NCBI GenBank assembly: GCA_001275005.1
Contig: JWZX01003205.1
Location: 1 to 64,000, forward strand
Reading direction: 5' to 3'
Origin: Chrysochromulina tobinii
Taxonomy: Eukaryota > Haptophyta > Prymnesiales > Chrysochromulinaceae
DNA length: 64,000 bases
The notes beneath the pieces are model-generated. The model saw only the letters and a program-made list of their open reading frames with translations. It did not search any database and was not told the origin of the DNA. Below, piece after piece: positions 1 to 8,389 of this stretch (position 1 is the first letter of the stretch; each line of letters starts with the position of its first letter). The position numbers and the translations under genes are program-made.

Positions 1-1925
1 CGAGCCGCACGCCATCCAGCTGCGCCGGGCTGAGGGCGACGTCCCACACCAGCAGGTCCTTCATCTGGCCCGTGAACATCGGGTCGCCGGCCGAGTGGCT
101 CTTGCCCACGTACAGGTTCGAGCGGCTCATCGGCAGCGGGAAGCGCATCGAAGACGTCGTCGCGACGCTCGCACCGTTCCAGTAGATCTGGGCGGGCCCG
201 GAGGTGTCGGTGAGGCTCGCACGCGACTGCACGACCGCGACGTGAGTCCACACGTTTGCGGGGAACGACGGCGGGCTTGCATAGATTTCGGAGTTGTCAT
301 TCCCATGGCGCACATCATACCGCATTGGGTACCAAAATGACACCATGACGCTGTCTGCCCATGGACCGTTGCCGAAATCGATGAGGCGATCCCAAGAAGA
401 TCCTATCAGCGTGCGGTAGACCCACGCGCAGAACGTGAAGCCAAGCCCCCCGCCGACGATTCCGGTGCGCGACGTGGCCGTCAAGAAGGAGGTCGCCGCC
501 CCGGTGAAGGTGTACGCGCCGTCGACGGCGCACGGAGAAGCCGGCGGCAGTGACGGCGGCGGAGGCGACGGCGGCGACGGCGGGGATGGAGGCGGCGCCG
601 CCCCGCACCACGTGCGCATCATCGAGATGAGCGGCGCTGGCGTGCTCGGCAGGCCGCCGCCGAGCCGCACGCCATCCAGCTGCGCCGGGCTAAGGGCGGC
701 GTCCCACATCAGCAGATCCTTCATCTGGCCCGTGAACATCGGATCGGCAGACCAGTGGCTCTTGCCCACGTACAGGTTGGAGCGGCTCACCGGAAGCGGG
801 AAGTGCATCGACGCGCTCGTCGCGACGCTCACACCGTTCCAGTAGATCTGGGCGGGCCCGTAGGCGTCGGCGAGGCTCGCACGCGACTGCACGACCGCGA
901 CGTGAGTCCACACGTTTGCGGGGAATGATGGCGCCGAGCTTGCATAGAACCAGGAGGAGGAACTCCCATGAGTCACATAGTAATGCATTCCGTTTTGGAA
1001 ACTCAGGAAGACGCTGTCTGCGGATGCACCGTTGCCGAAATCGATGACGCGATCATCTGCAGAGCCTGTCCGCGTGCGGTAGACCCACGCGCAGAGCGTG
1101 AAGCCGAACCCCCCGCCCACGATTCCGGTGCGCGACGTGGCCGGCAAGTACGAGGTCGCCGCCCCGGTGAAGCTGTACGCGCCGTCAACGGCGCACGGAG
1201 AAGCCGGCGGCAGCGACGGGGGCCGCGGGGGCGACGGCGGCGACGGCAGCGACGGTGGCGACGGCGGCGACGGCGGCGACGGCGGCGATGGTGGCGGCGA
1301 CGGCGGCGAGGGTGGCGGCGCTGCCCCGCACCACGTGCGCATCATCGAGATGAGCGGCGCTGGCGTGCTCGGCAGGCCGCCGCCGAGGCGCACGCCATCC
1401 AGCTGAGCCGGGCTAAGGGCGACGTCCCACACCAGCAGATCCTTCATCTGGCCCGTGAACATCGGATCCCAACCCCAGTTGCTCTTGCCCACGTACAGGT
1501 TGGAGCGGCTCACCGGAAGCGGGAAGTGCATCGACGCGCTCGTCGCGACGCTCACGCCGTTCCAGTAGATCTGGGCGGGCCCGTAGGCGTCGGCGAGGCT
1601 CGCACGCGACTGCACGACCGCGACGTGAGTCCACACGCTTGTGGGGAATGATGGCGCCGAGCTGGCATAGAACCAGGAGGAGGAACTCCCATGAGTCACA
1701 TAGTAATGCATTCCGTTTTGGAAACTCAGGAAGACGCTGTCTGTGGATGCACCGTTGCCGAAATCGATGACGCGATCATCTACAGAGCCTGTCCGCGTGC
1801 GGTAGACCCACGCGCAGAGCGTGAAGCCGAGCCCCCCGCCCACGATTCCGGTGCGCGACGTGGCCGTCAAGTAGGAGGTCGCCGCCCCGGTGAAGGTGTG
1901 TGCGCCGTCGACGGCGCACAGCGGC
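1..1925 (-). repeat. three tandem LamG modules in the giant gene
   Basis: Module starts, marked by CAVDGA, lie near 1919, 1195 and 532, giving periods of about 724 and 663 bases. Each module carries FTFCAWVYRT-like, VIDFGNG, VWTHVAVVQSRASL, QIYWNG, LYVGKS and MFTGQMKDLL motifs, followed by a linker of SPPSPP units. Bases 703-1080 and 1425-1810 are almost identical, including at third codon positions. The module nearest the left edge is the most diverged of the three and is cut by the window end. Confidence 0.85.
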
Positions 1926-4900
1926 GGCGGCGGCGACATCGTTTGGCATTCCACGCTCGCCATTCTGCCGAAGCTGAGGAGGATAGCCAGCCAGACTCTC
2001 CATCGAGCACATCCCGGCTGTGACCTTCCTCGCCGACTCCCACGTGCTCCTCGCGTCCCGTCTCGCATCGTGCTCCAACGCAGTGCTCTAAACAGCCCCA
2101 TCAACCGTGCGACGAGGCCAGCCATCGCAAAGAAGGCCATCGAGATTAGGCAAGCGAATCGACCCTTCTCGCCTTGGAGAGCGGTGTAGAGTCGGCATGC
2201 GTGCCGGGGCGACGAGGGGGGATGCATCGGCGGCGGCGGTGGCAAAGGCCGCGGTGACGAGGGTGCGGACGGTGGCGCCAGCGGCGGAGGGGTCATTGAC
2301 TTCGGCGAGGGCGGCGAGGGCGTGCCGGTCGAGATGCTGCCAGAAGTGGGCGGCATCCTCGGAGGCGATGGAGGTGATACAGCCACAGGCGGGGGCGACG
2401 ATTGCACGGCGGTGTGCAATACGCAGTTGGCGCAATCGGCGCCGTAGGCGCACACCGGGAACTCGGAGCTGGAGCCACCGTCATCGCCATCGGCGCAGAA
2501 GCACGTCTCCAAGCAGATGTCCTCGCCCGGGGGTGAACCAGCTGTCGGCAATGGCAGCGGTTGGCGTATGCCGCAGTCGGCGCAGTCGGCGCAGTCGGCG
2601 CAGTCGGCGCAGTCGGCGCAGTCGGTGTCGCACTGGCAATCCGGGTACTCGGCGCCCGAGCCGCCGTCGTCGCAGCAGCCATCCAAGGCATCAACTGGCA
2701 TTCCGATGCGAGTGACAGTGTTGATGCAACGGGCAGAGGGCGCGGCGGGTGCCAGAGGTGTGGACGATGGCCCACAGGGGCGCGGTGGGCCGGAGACCGG
2801 TAGCTGCGGGGGCGAGCGCGGCATGCACGGGGCGCAGTCCACGCAGTCGGCGCCGTACGCGCACATCGGCAACTCGGAGCAGGGGCTGTCGCAATAGTTG
2901 TCCAAGGCGTACACGCACGTGTGCATCCAGAGTATAGGTGGGGCAGGCCTCACCTGAGGCTTGGGTAGGCACTGGCATCCAGTCTCGCTGCTCCGGGAGC
3001 ACGCTGGCGGCAAGAGCTCCGCTCTGGCTCCTGGTGCGATGCTATAGCCCGAGAGGCGGTACTTGAGTGTGTACGTACCTGGGACAAAGACAATGCGGCC
3101 GACGCCTGTGTTGGCGAGTGCACTGAGCAGGCCCGTGCTGGTGGTCACCGCGGTCTGCAGCTCACGGCGGTGGCTCGGCACAAGCTGTACGGTGTACAGC
3201 CTGGGAATGTCGCTGGCCTCGGTGCAGGGCAGTACGGTGCACGGGAGCGGCGGAGGCTGCAATATGGGCAACGAAGGAGGCGGCTGGGATGGCATCCGAA
3301 CGTGTGGAGGCGTTGGAATTGGCGATAGCGGCATGGGCGGGGGCGGTGCCGAGGACCAAGGCGGCGCCGGGGCGGAGTCCGGAGGGTACAAGGATTGCGT
3401 GGGTGGAAGCACTGGTGGGGGTGGTGATAGGCATGGCGGCGGGCGTGTCGGGGATGGCAGCGGCGTTGATGGGGACGACGGAGCCAATGACCATGGGGTA
3501 GGCGACGCGGGCAATGGTGGCAAAGGGAATCGCGGAAACGGAGGGGCCATAACGGGGTTGCTGCCTGCAGAGGTGCTGAGTGCGCTGGTCAGGCTGGGGA
3601 CGACGCCGGCCTGGGCCTGCTGCGCACGACGGTGGTTGAGATGCACTGCCTGCGTCCCAACAGCAAGAGCGCGATGGTTCGTTTCGGCGCCGGTTGAGAC
3701 CACCACGCCCGGGGGATTAGGCGGCGGGCACGTGCCACACGCAACCGGGCACTTGGTCCGCGCGACGAAATATGAGGCACTCGCGGAGGGCTGTGCTGAG
3801 AGGTAGGAGCACGGCAGGGGGGCGCCGCTAGAGTCCAAGGAGCCGCTGTTTACATCATCGGCGCAGAATTGAGTGGGCGGTAGCGGCCGCGTCGGCCGCG
3901 TCTGCGCCGACTCTGCACGATGCTCAACAGTCCCATTGCCATCGGGTGGTGCGGTCGTTGCCATGGCGCTCACCCGCGGGACGAGGAGCACGAGCAAGGC
4001 CAATGCGAAGCGCTGGTTAAATTGCGTCTGATTTGCAAAGCGCTCGTTCGGGCCGGATCGTCTCCGCGACAACGCGCAAATCGCCCAGACGAACGAGGTG
4101 AGCCCGAGCAGCACGAATGCGAGGTCAAAGCACTCCACCCGATTCCAAGGCACACCGTCCGAGTCCGCCGAGTTCTCGGCGGGCTCGCATGCAGTGTCCT
4201 CGTTCGCATTCGTCTGGTCGTACGGGAACGAGTTCTTGCCGTCGGCGTCCCCAATCTTGCCTTTGATGAAGAGCTCCTCGAGTGCGATCTCAAAAACCAT
4301 GCGCGCGCCCTTGCACAGACCGTCGGCCGTCGTCGAGTTACGCTCGGCGCCAGTGCATGTAGCATGGTGAAAGATGGCGCGCGGGTCGATGGTGGACTTG
4401 CCATCTGGGTTGCGGTAGAGGCCAGTGCCACCGACCGCGGTGGACAGGTACGGGCACGACGCCGAGTTCGAGCACGAGCCGTGGTTGCCGCGCAGTGGAC
4501 CGCACTCGATGATGTACGCCATGAGGCCGCCTGCCATCGGCGCGGCCGCCAGGAACCTCTCACGGTCAAGAGGCGAGTCGGCGGCCCAGATGCAGTCGAG
4601 AGACTTGGGGCCGTCGTTGAGATTGCAGGCGAGCTCCGTGCCCACGCTCGTCGACGCGTAAGTGCGGGGGCCGCTGTCGGTGCAGTCGGTGCCAAGGGCG
4701 CAGTCGGTGAGGTTGTATTCAGCGTCGTCGTCGTAAAAACACACCTCGCAGCATATGAGGTCGCCCAAGCGCCAGTTGCACACGTTAAGGTCGTCCCGGA
4801 AGCGGGATTGGGCGGACATGCTGTTGTTGGTTTCGTAGATGCCGCCAGTGCGCTCGACGAAATTGGATGCAAGGCGCTTGCCCGTGGCCCATGCGATGGC

Positions 4901-6679
4901 CATGGCCACGCAGCACTCGGATTCGGGGCACTTGGCATCCGAGCGGCCGTCGAGGGCGAGGAGGCTGCCAGGGAAGTGCATCTGAAAACGATAGAACTCG
5001 TCGCCCGAGTTGGAAGAATCACCAGCGAAGGTAAACGGGGCCGAGATGACGGGCACAGGAAACCCACCGGGTGGTGCGGGCGGCTGTGAAGGTGGTGGAG
5101 GCGAGGATGGCGGGGGAGGCGGCAGCGACAGCGGCAACGGCAACGGCGGGGATGGCTGCAAGGACGGCGGCGGCGATGGGGGCGGCGATGGAGGCGGCGA
5201 CGGGGGCGGCAAAGGAGGCGGCAGCGATGGCGAAGAGGGGGGCGGCGGAGACGGCGGAGACGGCGGAGACGGTGGAGACAGCGACTGGGATGGCGGCGGG
5301 GATGGTGGCGGGGACGGCGGCGGAGATGGCGGCGACCATGGTAGCAACGGCGTCGGCGGCGGAGGCGACGACGGTGGCGACGGTGAGGACGACGGAGGCG
5401 GAGATGGGGGCGGCGACGGCGCGGGCGAGGGCTGCGGCGGCAGCGACATCAAGGGCGATTGAGGCGGCGGCGGCGCCGTCGGGGGCGATTGAGGCGGTGA
5501 CGGAGACGGCAATGGAGGCGGCAATGGCGGGGGCGACGAGGGCTGTGATGGAGGCGGCGACTGGGACGGCGACGGGGGCGGCGGCGATGGAGAAGGGGGA
5601 AGTTGGGATGGCGGCAGAGACTGCGATTGAGACGGCGGCGGGGATGGCCATGGTGGCGTTGGCGGCGGCTGTGGCGGTGGTGGTGGCGAGGGTGGCGGAG
5701 AGGGTGGCGGTGAGGGTGGCGGAGACGGAGGCGGAGAAGGCGGCGTTGACGGAGGAGGTGGTGAGGGTGGCGGTGAGGGTAGTTGTGAGGGCGGTTGAGG
5801 CAATGGAGGCGGGCTTGGCAGTGGCGATAGCGGTGGTGGATGCAGCAGAGATGGAGGGTGCGGCAAGAGGGGGGGGGACGGCTTGGGGGACGGCAGGGGA
5901 GATGCCGGAGGCGACGGAGGCGGCGGAGATGGTGGGGGCGGCGACGGCAGTTGCGGCGATGGAGGCGGCGGACATGGCGGCTGTAGCGAGGGAGCCGGCG
6001 ATGGCAACGGCGATGGCGGCGGCGACTGCGGAGATGGAGGTCGAGACGGGGGGCGTGGGGATGGCGGCGGTGATGGCAGTGGCGATGGAGGCTGCGGAGA
6101 TGGTCGGGACGGCGAGGGTGGAGGCGACGGTGGCGACGACGACGGCGACGGCGGTTGCGGCGACAGCGGCGATGACGAAGGGGGCGACGAAGGAGGCGAT
6201 GAGGGTGGCGGTGAGTAGGCGGACCAGATGAAGACGAGTGAATCGGGGCCATCATTGGGGATGCAGGTGAGCTTCGTGCCCACGACCGTCGACGCATCAG
6301 GGCTCGGCGAGGCGGAGATGTTCGCCACGCGCTCCGGCGACATGTTGCGCTCGCGGTCGACCTTGTCCGACGAGGCGCGCGTCGCAAACGTGGGCGCAGT
6401 GAAGAAGGCCGCGAACCGCTCGAGCGCCTGCTCAAGATTGCTGCTGACCACCTTGAAGAATAAGTGGGTTTTCGCCATGACCGTCGCCACGAGGTTCGGC
6501 TCCGGTGACATGTGGGGGCTCGGCGAGGCGGAGATTTTCGCCACGCGCTCCGGCAACATGTAGCGCTCGCGGTCGACCTGGTCCGACGAGGCGCGCGTCG
6601 TAATCGTGGGCGCCAATGTTGAGGTCGCTCTCTCGGTGCGCGTGGCCAGGACGGCGGTAAGTAGGAGGAAGGGCAACAT
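1..6679 (-). CDS. giant modular secreted/membrane protein: signal peptide, Pro-rich region, DDGG Cys modules, LamG repeats (3' partial)
   Basis: One minus-strand frame is open from ATG 6679 to base 1, about 2,226 codons without a stop; the C-terminus lies outside the window. I checked the phase codon by codon at 2068-2281 and 2863-3500, and at anchor codons elsewhere (6679, 3964, 2632, 2452, 1195, 532). The N-terminus reads MLPFLLLTAVLATRTERATS, a typical signal peptide. A Ser/Pro region (SPPPSPPP) covers about residues 156-536. Cys modules of the CDDGGSGAEYPDC and CAYGADC.DC type lie near bases 4680-4770, 2820-2935, 2575-2690 and 2430-2515. An ShKT-like Cys segment ending CPVACGTC is near 3735-3870. 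Hydrophobic segments are at about 4060-4122, 3965-4011 and 2101-2150. Three LamG/concanavalin-like modules fill 1-1925, with motifs such as VWTHVAVVQSRASL and QIYWNG. The role is probably extracellular adhesion or cell surface. Undetected in-phase introns, or fusion of neighbouring genes, remain possible. Confidence 0.75.
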   Translation of the reverse strand, partial: MLPFLLLTAVLATRTERATSTLAPTITTRASSDQVDRERYMLPERVAKISASPSPHMSPEPNLVATVMAKTHLFFKVVSSNLEQALERFAAFFTAPTFATRASSDKVDRERNMSPERVANISASPSPDASTVVGTKLTCIPNDGPDSLVFIWSAYSPPPSSPPSSPPSSSPLSPQPPSPSSSPPSPPPSPSRPSPQPPSPLPSPPPSPRPPSRPPSPQSPPPSPLPSPAPSLQPPCPPPPSPQLPSPPPPSPPPPSPPASPLPSPKPSPPLLPHPPSLLHPPPLSPLPSPPPLPQPPSQLPSPPPSPPPPSTPPSPPPSPPPSPPPSPPPSPPPPPQPPPTPPWPSPPPSQSQSLPPSQLPPSPSPPPPSPSQSPPPSQPSSPPPLPPPLPSPSPPQSPPTAPPPPQSPLMSLPPQPSPAPSPPPSPPPSSSPSPPSSPPPPTPLLPWSPPSPPPSPPPSPPPSQSLSPPSPPSPPSPPPPSSPSLPPPLPPPSPPPSPPPSPPPSLQPSPPLPLPLSLPPPPPSSPPPPSQPPAPPGGFPVPVISAPFTFAGDSSNSGDEFYRFQMHFPGSLLALDGRSDAKCPESECCVAMAIAWATGKRLASNFVERTGGIYETNNSMSAQSRFRDDLNVCNWRLGDLICCEVCFYDDDAEYNLTDCALGTDCTDSGPRTYASTSVGTELACNLNDGPKSLDCIWAADSPLDRERFLAAAPMAGGLMAYIIECGPLRGNHGSCSNSASCPYLSTAVGGTGLYRNPDGKSTIDPRAIFHHATCTGAERNSTTADGLCKGARMVFEIALEELFIKGKIGDADGKNSFPYDQTNANEDTACEPAENSADSDGVPWNRVECFDLAFVLLGLTSFVWAICALSRRRSGPNERFANQTQFNQRFALALLVLLVPRVSAMATTAPPDGNGTVEHRAESAQTRPTRPLPPTQFCADDVNSGSLDSSGAPLPCSYLSAQPSASASYFVARTKCPVACGTCPPPNPPGVVVSTGAETNHRALAVGTQAVHLNHRRAQQAQAGVVPSLTSALSTSAGSNPVMAPPFPRFPLPPLPASPTPWSLAPSSPSTPLPSPTRPPPCLSPPPPVLPPTQSLYPPDSAPAPPWSSAPPPPMPLSPIPTPPHVRMPSQPPPSLPILQPPPLPCTVLPCTEASDIPRLYTVQLVPSHRRELQTAVTTSTGLLSALANTGVGRIVFVPGTYTLKYRLSGYSIAPGARAELLPPACSRSSETGCQCLPKPQVRPAPPILWMHTCVYALDNYCDSPCSELPMCAYGADCVDCAPCMPRSPPQLPVSGPPRPCGPSSTPLAPAAPSARCINTVTRIGMPVDALDGCCDDGGSGAEYPDCQCDTDCADCADCADCADCADCGIRQPLPLPTAGSPPGEDICLETCFCADGDDGGSSSEFPVCAYGADCANCVLHTAVQSSPPPVAVSPPSPPRMPPTSGSISTGTPSPPSPKSMTPPPLAPPSAPSSPRPLPPPPPMHPPSSPRHACRLYTALQGEKGRFACLISMAFFAMAGLVARLMGLFRALRWSTMRDGTRGARGSRRGRSQPGCARWRVWLAILLSFGRMASVECQTMSPPPPLCAVDGAHTFTGAATSYLTATSRTGIVGGGLGFTLCAWVYRTRTGSVDDRVIDFGNGASTDSVFLSFQNGMHYYVTHGSSSSWFYASSAPSFPTSVWTHVAVVQSRASLADAYGPAQIYWNGVSVATSASMHFPLPVSRSNLYVGKSNWGWDPMFTGQMKDLLVWDVALSPAQLDGVRLGGGLPSTPAPLISMMRTWCGAAPPPSPPSPPPSPPSPPSPPSPPSLPSPPSPPRPPSLPPASPCAVDGAYSFTGAATSYLPATSRTGIVGGGFGFTLCAWVYRTRTGSADDRVIDFGNGASADSVFLSFQNGMHYYVTHGSSSSWFYASSAPSFPANVWTHVAVVQSRASLADAYGPAQIYWNGVSVATSASMHFPLPVSRSNLYVGKSHWSADPMFTGQMKDLLMWDAALSPAQLDGVRLGGGLPSTPAPLISMMRTWCGAAPPPSPPSPPSPPPPSLPPASPCAVDGAYTFTGAATSFLTATSRTGIVGGGLGFTFCAWVYRTLIGSSWDRLIDFGNGPWADSVMVSFWYPMRYDVRHGNDNSEIYASPPSFPANVWTHVAVVQSRASLTDTSGPAQIYWNGASVATTSSMRFPLPMSRSNLYVGKSHSAGDPMFTGQMKDLLVWDVALSPAQLDGVRL
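5070..6225 (-). repeat. low-complexity Ser/Pro-rich coding tract
   Basis: About 380 codons of CCN and TCN on the minus strand encode SPPPSPPP-type sequence, as in hydroxyproline-rich wall or surface proteins of algae. The opposite strand shows long Gly/Asp-rich open frames that are only its mirror image. Confidence 0.85.
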
Positions 6680-7498
6680 TTGTGGAGCTGTTGCTGTGTG
6701 GAATCCACAGGAAAGGCTCAACTAACGAGTGTTACCGGTACAAGTTTATCAAGGGAAGCGCAATTGGGGCTTCGATATTTAGCGATGTGGGGTACTTTCG
6801 GACGCTAGGCGGCCTTACGAACGGAGTATGCTTACCGGGTTCGCTGGGGGTGGCCTCTTCTGAGTCGGCCGCGGGGGGCGGTCGACTCCGGGCCTGCGGC
6901 TCTTAAGTCGGCCACGGCTTCGGTCGTCGCGCTGACGTGCGGGTTGTGTGTTGTTGGTGGGTTTGGATGGTTGTGAGGTTCGTCTGTGCGGTCCGTGTGC
7001 CTTTGTGCGTCCGCGTGTCCCGTGTGTGTCCCGGCTCCCCCCGGTGTCTTTTTACCGGGTGCTTTTAGAGAGAACGGGCACAGGGACCCCTGACAGGGAC
7101 CCGTGCGGCCGTGGCCGGGCACGGTTAGAACGTAGGATTTTGACGCTCGTGCTAAAATATGTAATACGAACAGACCAGCATGGCAGCATGCAAACGGCTG
7201 CGTTACATTCACCTGACATAAGACATCTGTCGCTCTACATGTACATACTCAAACACGTCCGAGCCTGTCCGAGGAAGCGGGAAGGTGAGCTTAAAGTGAG
7301 CGCTGAGCGGGAAGGTGAGTCGATCTATGAGATCGTGGGGAATGTAGCGGCGACTCGAGGCGTATCATCTGAGGTGTAGGGAGGCGTGACATTAGGGACA
7401 ACAGGGCAGCACCACTCAGCATGTCGCTCGCTTGTTGAACGGTTCCGGGTGGGCGTTCATCACGGCGCGATTTTGAGGTGAGAACGATCTCTTGTGCC
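6680..7498. other. intergenic, no gene seen
   Basis: This is the divergent spacer between the giant minus-strand gene and the plus-strand CaMKII-association-domain gene. It is less GC-rich than the flanks. It holds a short direct repeat of gagcgggaaggtgag near 7267-7320 and a GAG|GTGAGA splice-donor-like site at 7475-7483, so a 5' non-coding exon of the next gene is possible. Nothing else is supported. Confidence 0.4.
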
Positions 7499-7894
7499 AT
7501 GCCGACTCCCGAAGACGAAATCATCGCAGCGACGACTCGCCTCCTTGGCACGGTCGCCACGGGCGACTATACTGCGTACTCGCAGATGGTCGACCCATCG
7601 TTGACGTGCGTCGAGCCCGAGACGAACGGCAACATCATCGTGGGTCTGCCCTTCCACAAATACTTCTTCGATCTGGTGAGGGCGCACCAGCCCGTCGCAC
7701 CCACGCCGAAGCTCAATACCGTGTGCTCGCCGCACGTGCGAATGCTCGGGCCAGACCACGCTCTCATCGTATATGTCAGGGTCATCCAGCAGGGCGATAA
7801 GATTAGCACTGGCGAGGAGACGCGGGTTTGGAAGCGAGACCCCGTGAGTAAAGAATGGCGCAACGTCCACTTCCATCGCTCCAGCAAACTTTAG
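7499..7894 (+). CDS. stand-alone CaMKII association-domain protein
   Basis: A 131-residue protein starts at ATG 7499 with MPTPEDEIIAATTRLLGTVA. Almost its whole length matches the association (hub) domain of Ca2+/calmodulin-dependent kinase II: GDYTAYSQMVDPSLTCVEPE, NIIVGLPFHKYFF, NTVCSPHVRMLG, EETRVWKR and NVHFHRSS are collinear with the animal hub domain. In CaMKII this domain assembles dodecamers or tetradecamers. No kinase or regulatory segment precedes it within 800 bases, so the gene encodes the hub alone. Single-domain hub proteins of the SnoaL/NTF2-like fold are known in bacteria and algae. A possible role is an oligomeric scaffold or ligand-binding protein; no partner is visible here. 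Confidence 0.85.
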   Translation: MPTPEDEIIAATTRLLGTVATGDYTAYSQMVDPSLTCVEPETNGNIIVGLPFHKYFFDLVRAHQPVAPTPKLNTVCSPHVRMLGPDHALIVYVRVIQQGDKISTGEETRVWKRDPVSKEWRNVHFHRSSKL

Positions 7895-8389
7895 GGCCTC
7901 GCCGCACGCACACCGTGGTGCATCTTTGAGGTTGCAGTGGTGCACGAGACCGACGCGAGTATGGTTTCGTGTATAGACTGGCGGTGGCCCCCAGTGCCCA
8001 GACCCCAATGGCAGTGCAGATCGTGACGTCGAGATTCCTACGCTCTGCGCGAATGTGCGCGCATGGTGTGCGCACAATCAAAACTCTGTTACACAAGTCA
8101 CCGCGCTGGCTCGGCTGGTGCTTCCAAAGCCTGAAACACCTTGCCAGGACCTGTACACAAGAAGGAGGTCCTCTGACAGCTGTCCGCGCGCCATGCCGCG
8201 CGCGCGGACCGGGCGCGGGCGGTATCTCTGTATGAAGACTCTCGTCTCGTTGCCGCCCCCGACTGTCCTCGGACCCCGCGATCGCGTGGCTTTCGACCCC
8301 CCGCGAGAAACTAAAGGTCCAAGTACCCCGCCTCCCGTCTTCCGCATCTTCCCAACTCCGAAGCCAATCATCAGATCGGGTCGCAGAGC
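7895..8389. other. intergenic, no gene seen
   Basis: Convergent spacer between the plus-strand hub gene and the minus-strand coiled-coil gene. It should contain both 3' ends. I see no conserved protein frame, repeat or RNA. Confidence 0.4.

Noticed and set aside
3920-5089. 389-codon plus-strand frame and 365-codon minus-strand frame
   Set aside because: Both are in phases other than the frame that carries the Cys modules and hydrophobic segments; their composition is typical of shadow frames in GC-rich coding DNA.
5010-6230. Long plus-strand frames rich in Gly-Asp or Ala-Met-Glu
   Set aside because: They mirror the Ser/Pro tract of the minus-strand giant gene, whose frame joins recognisable domains on both sides.
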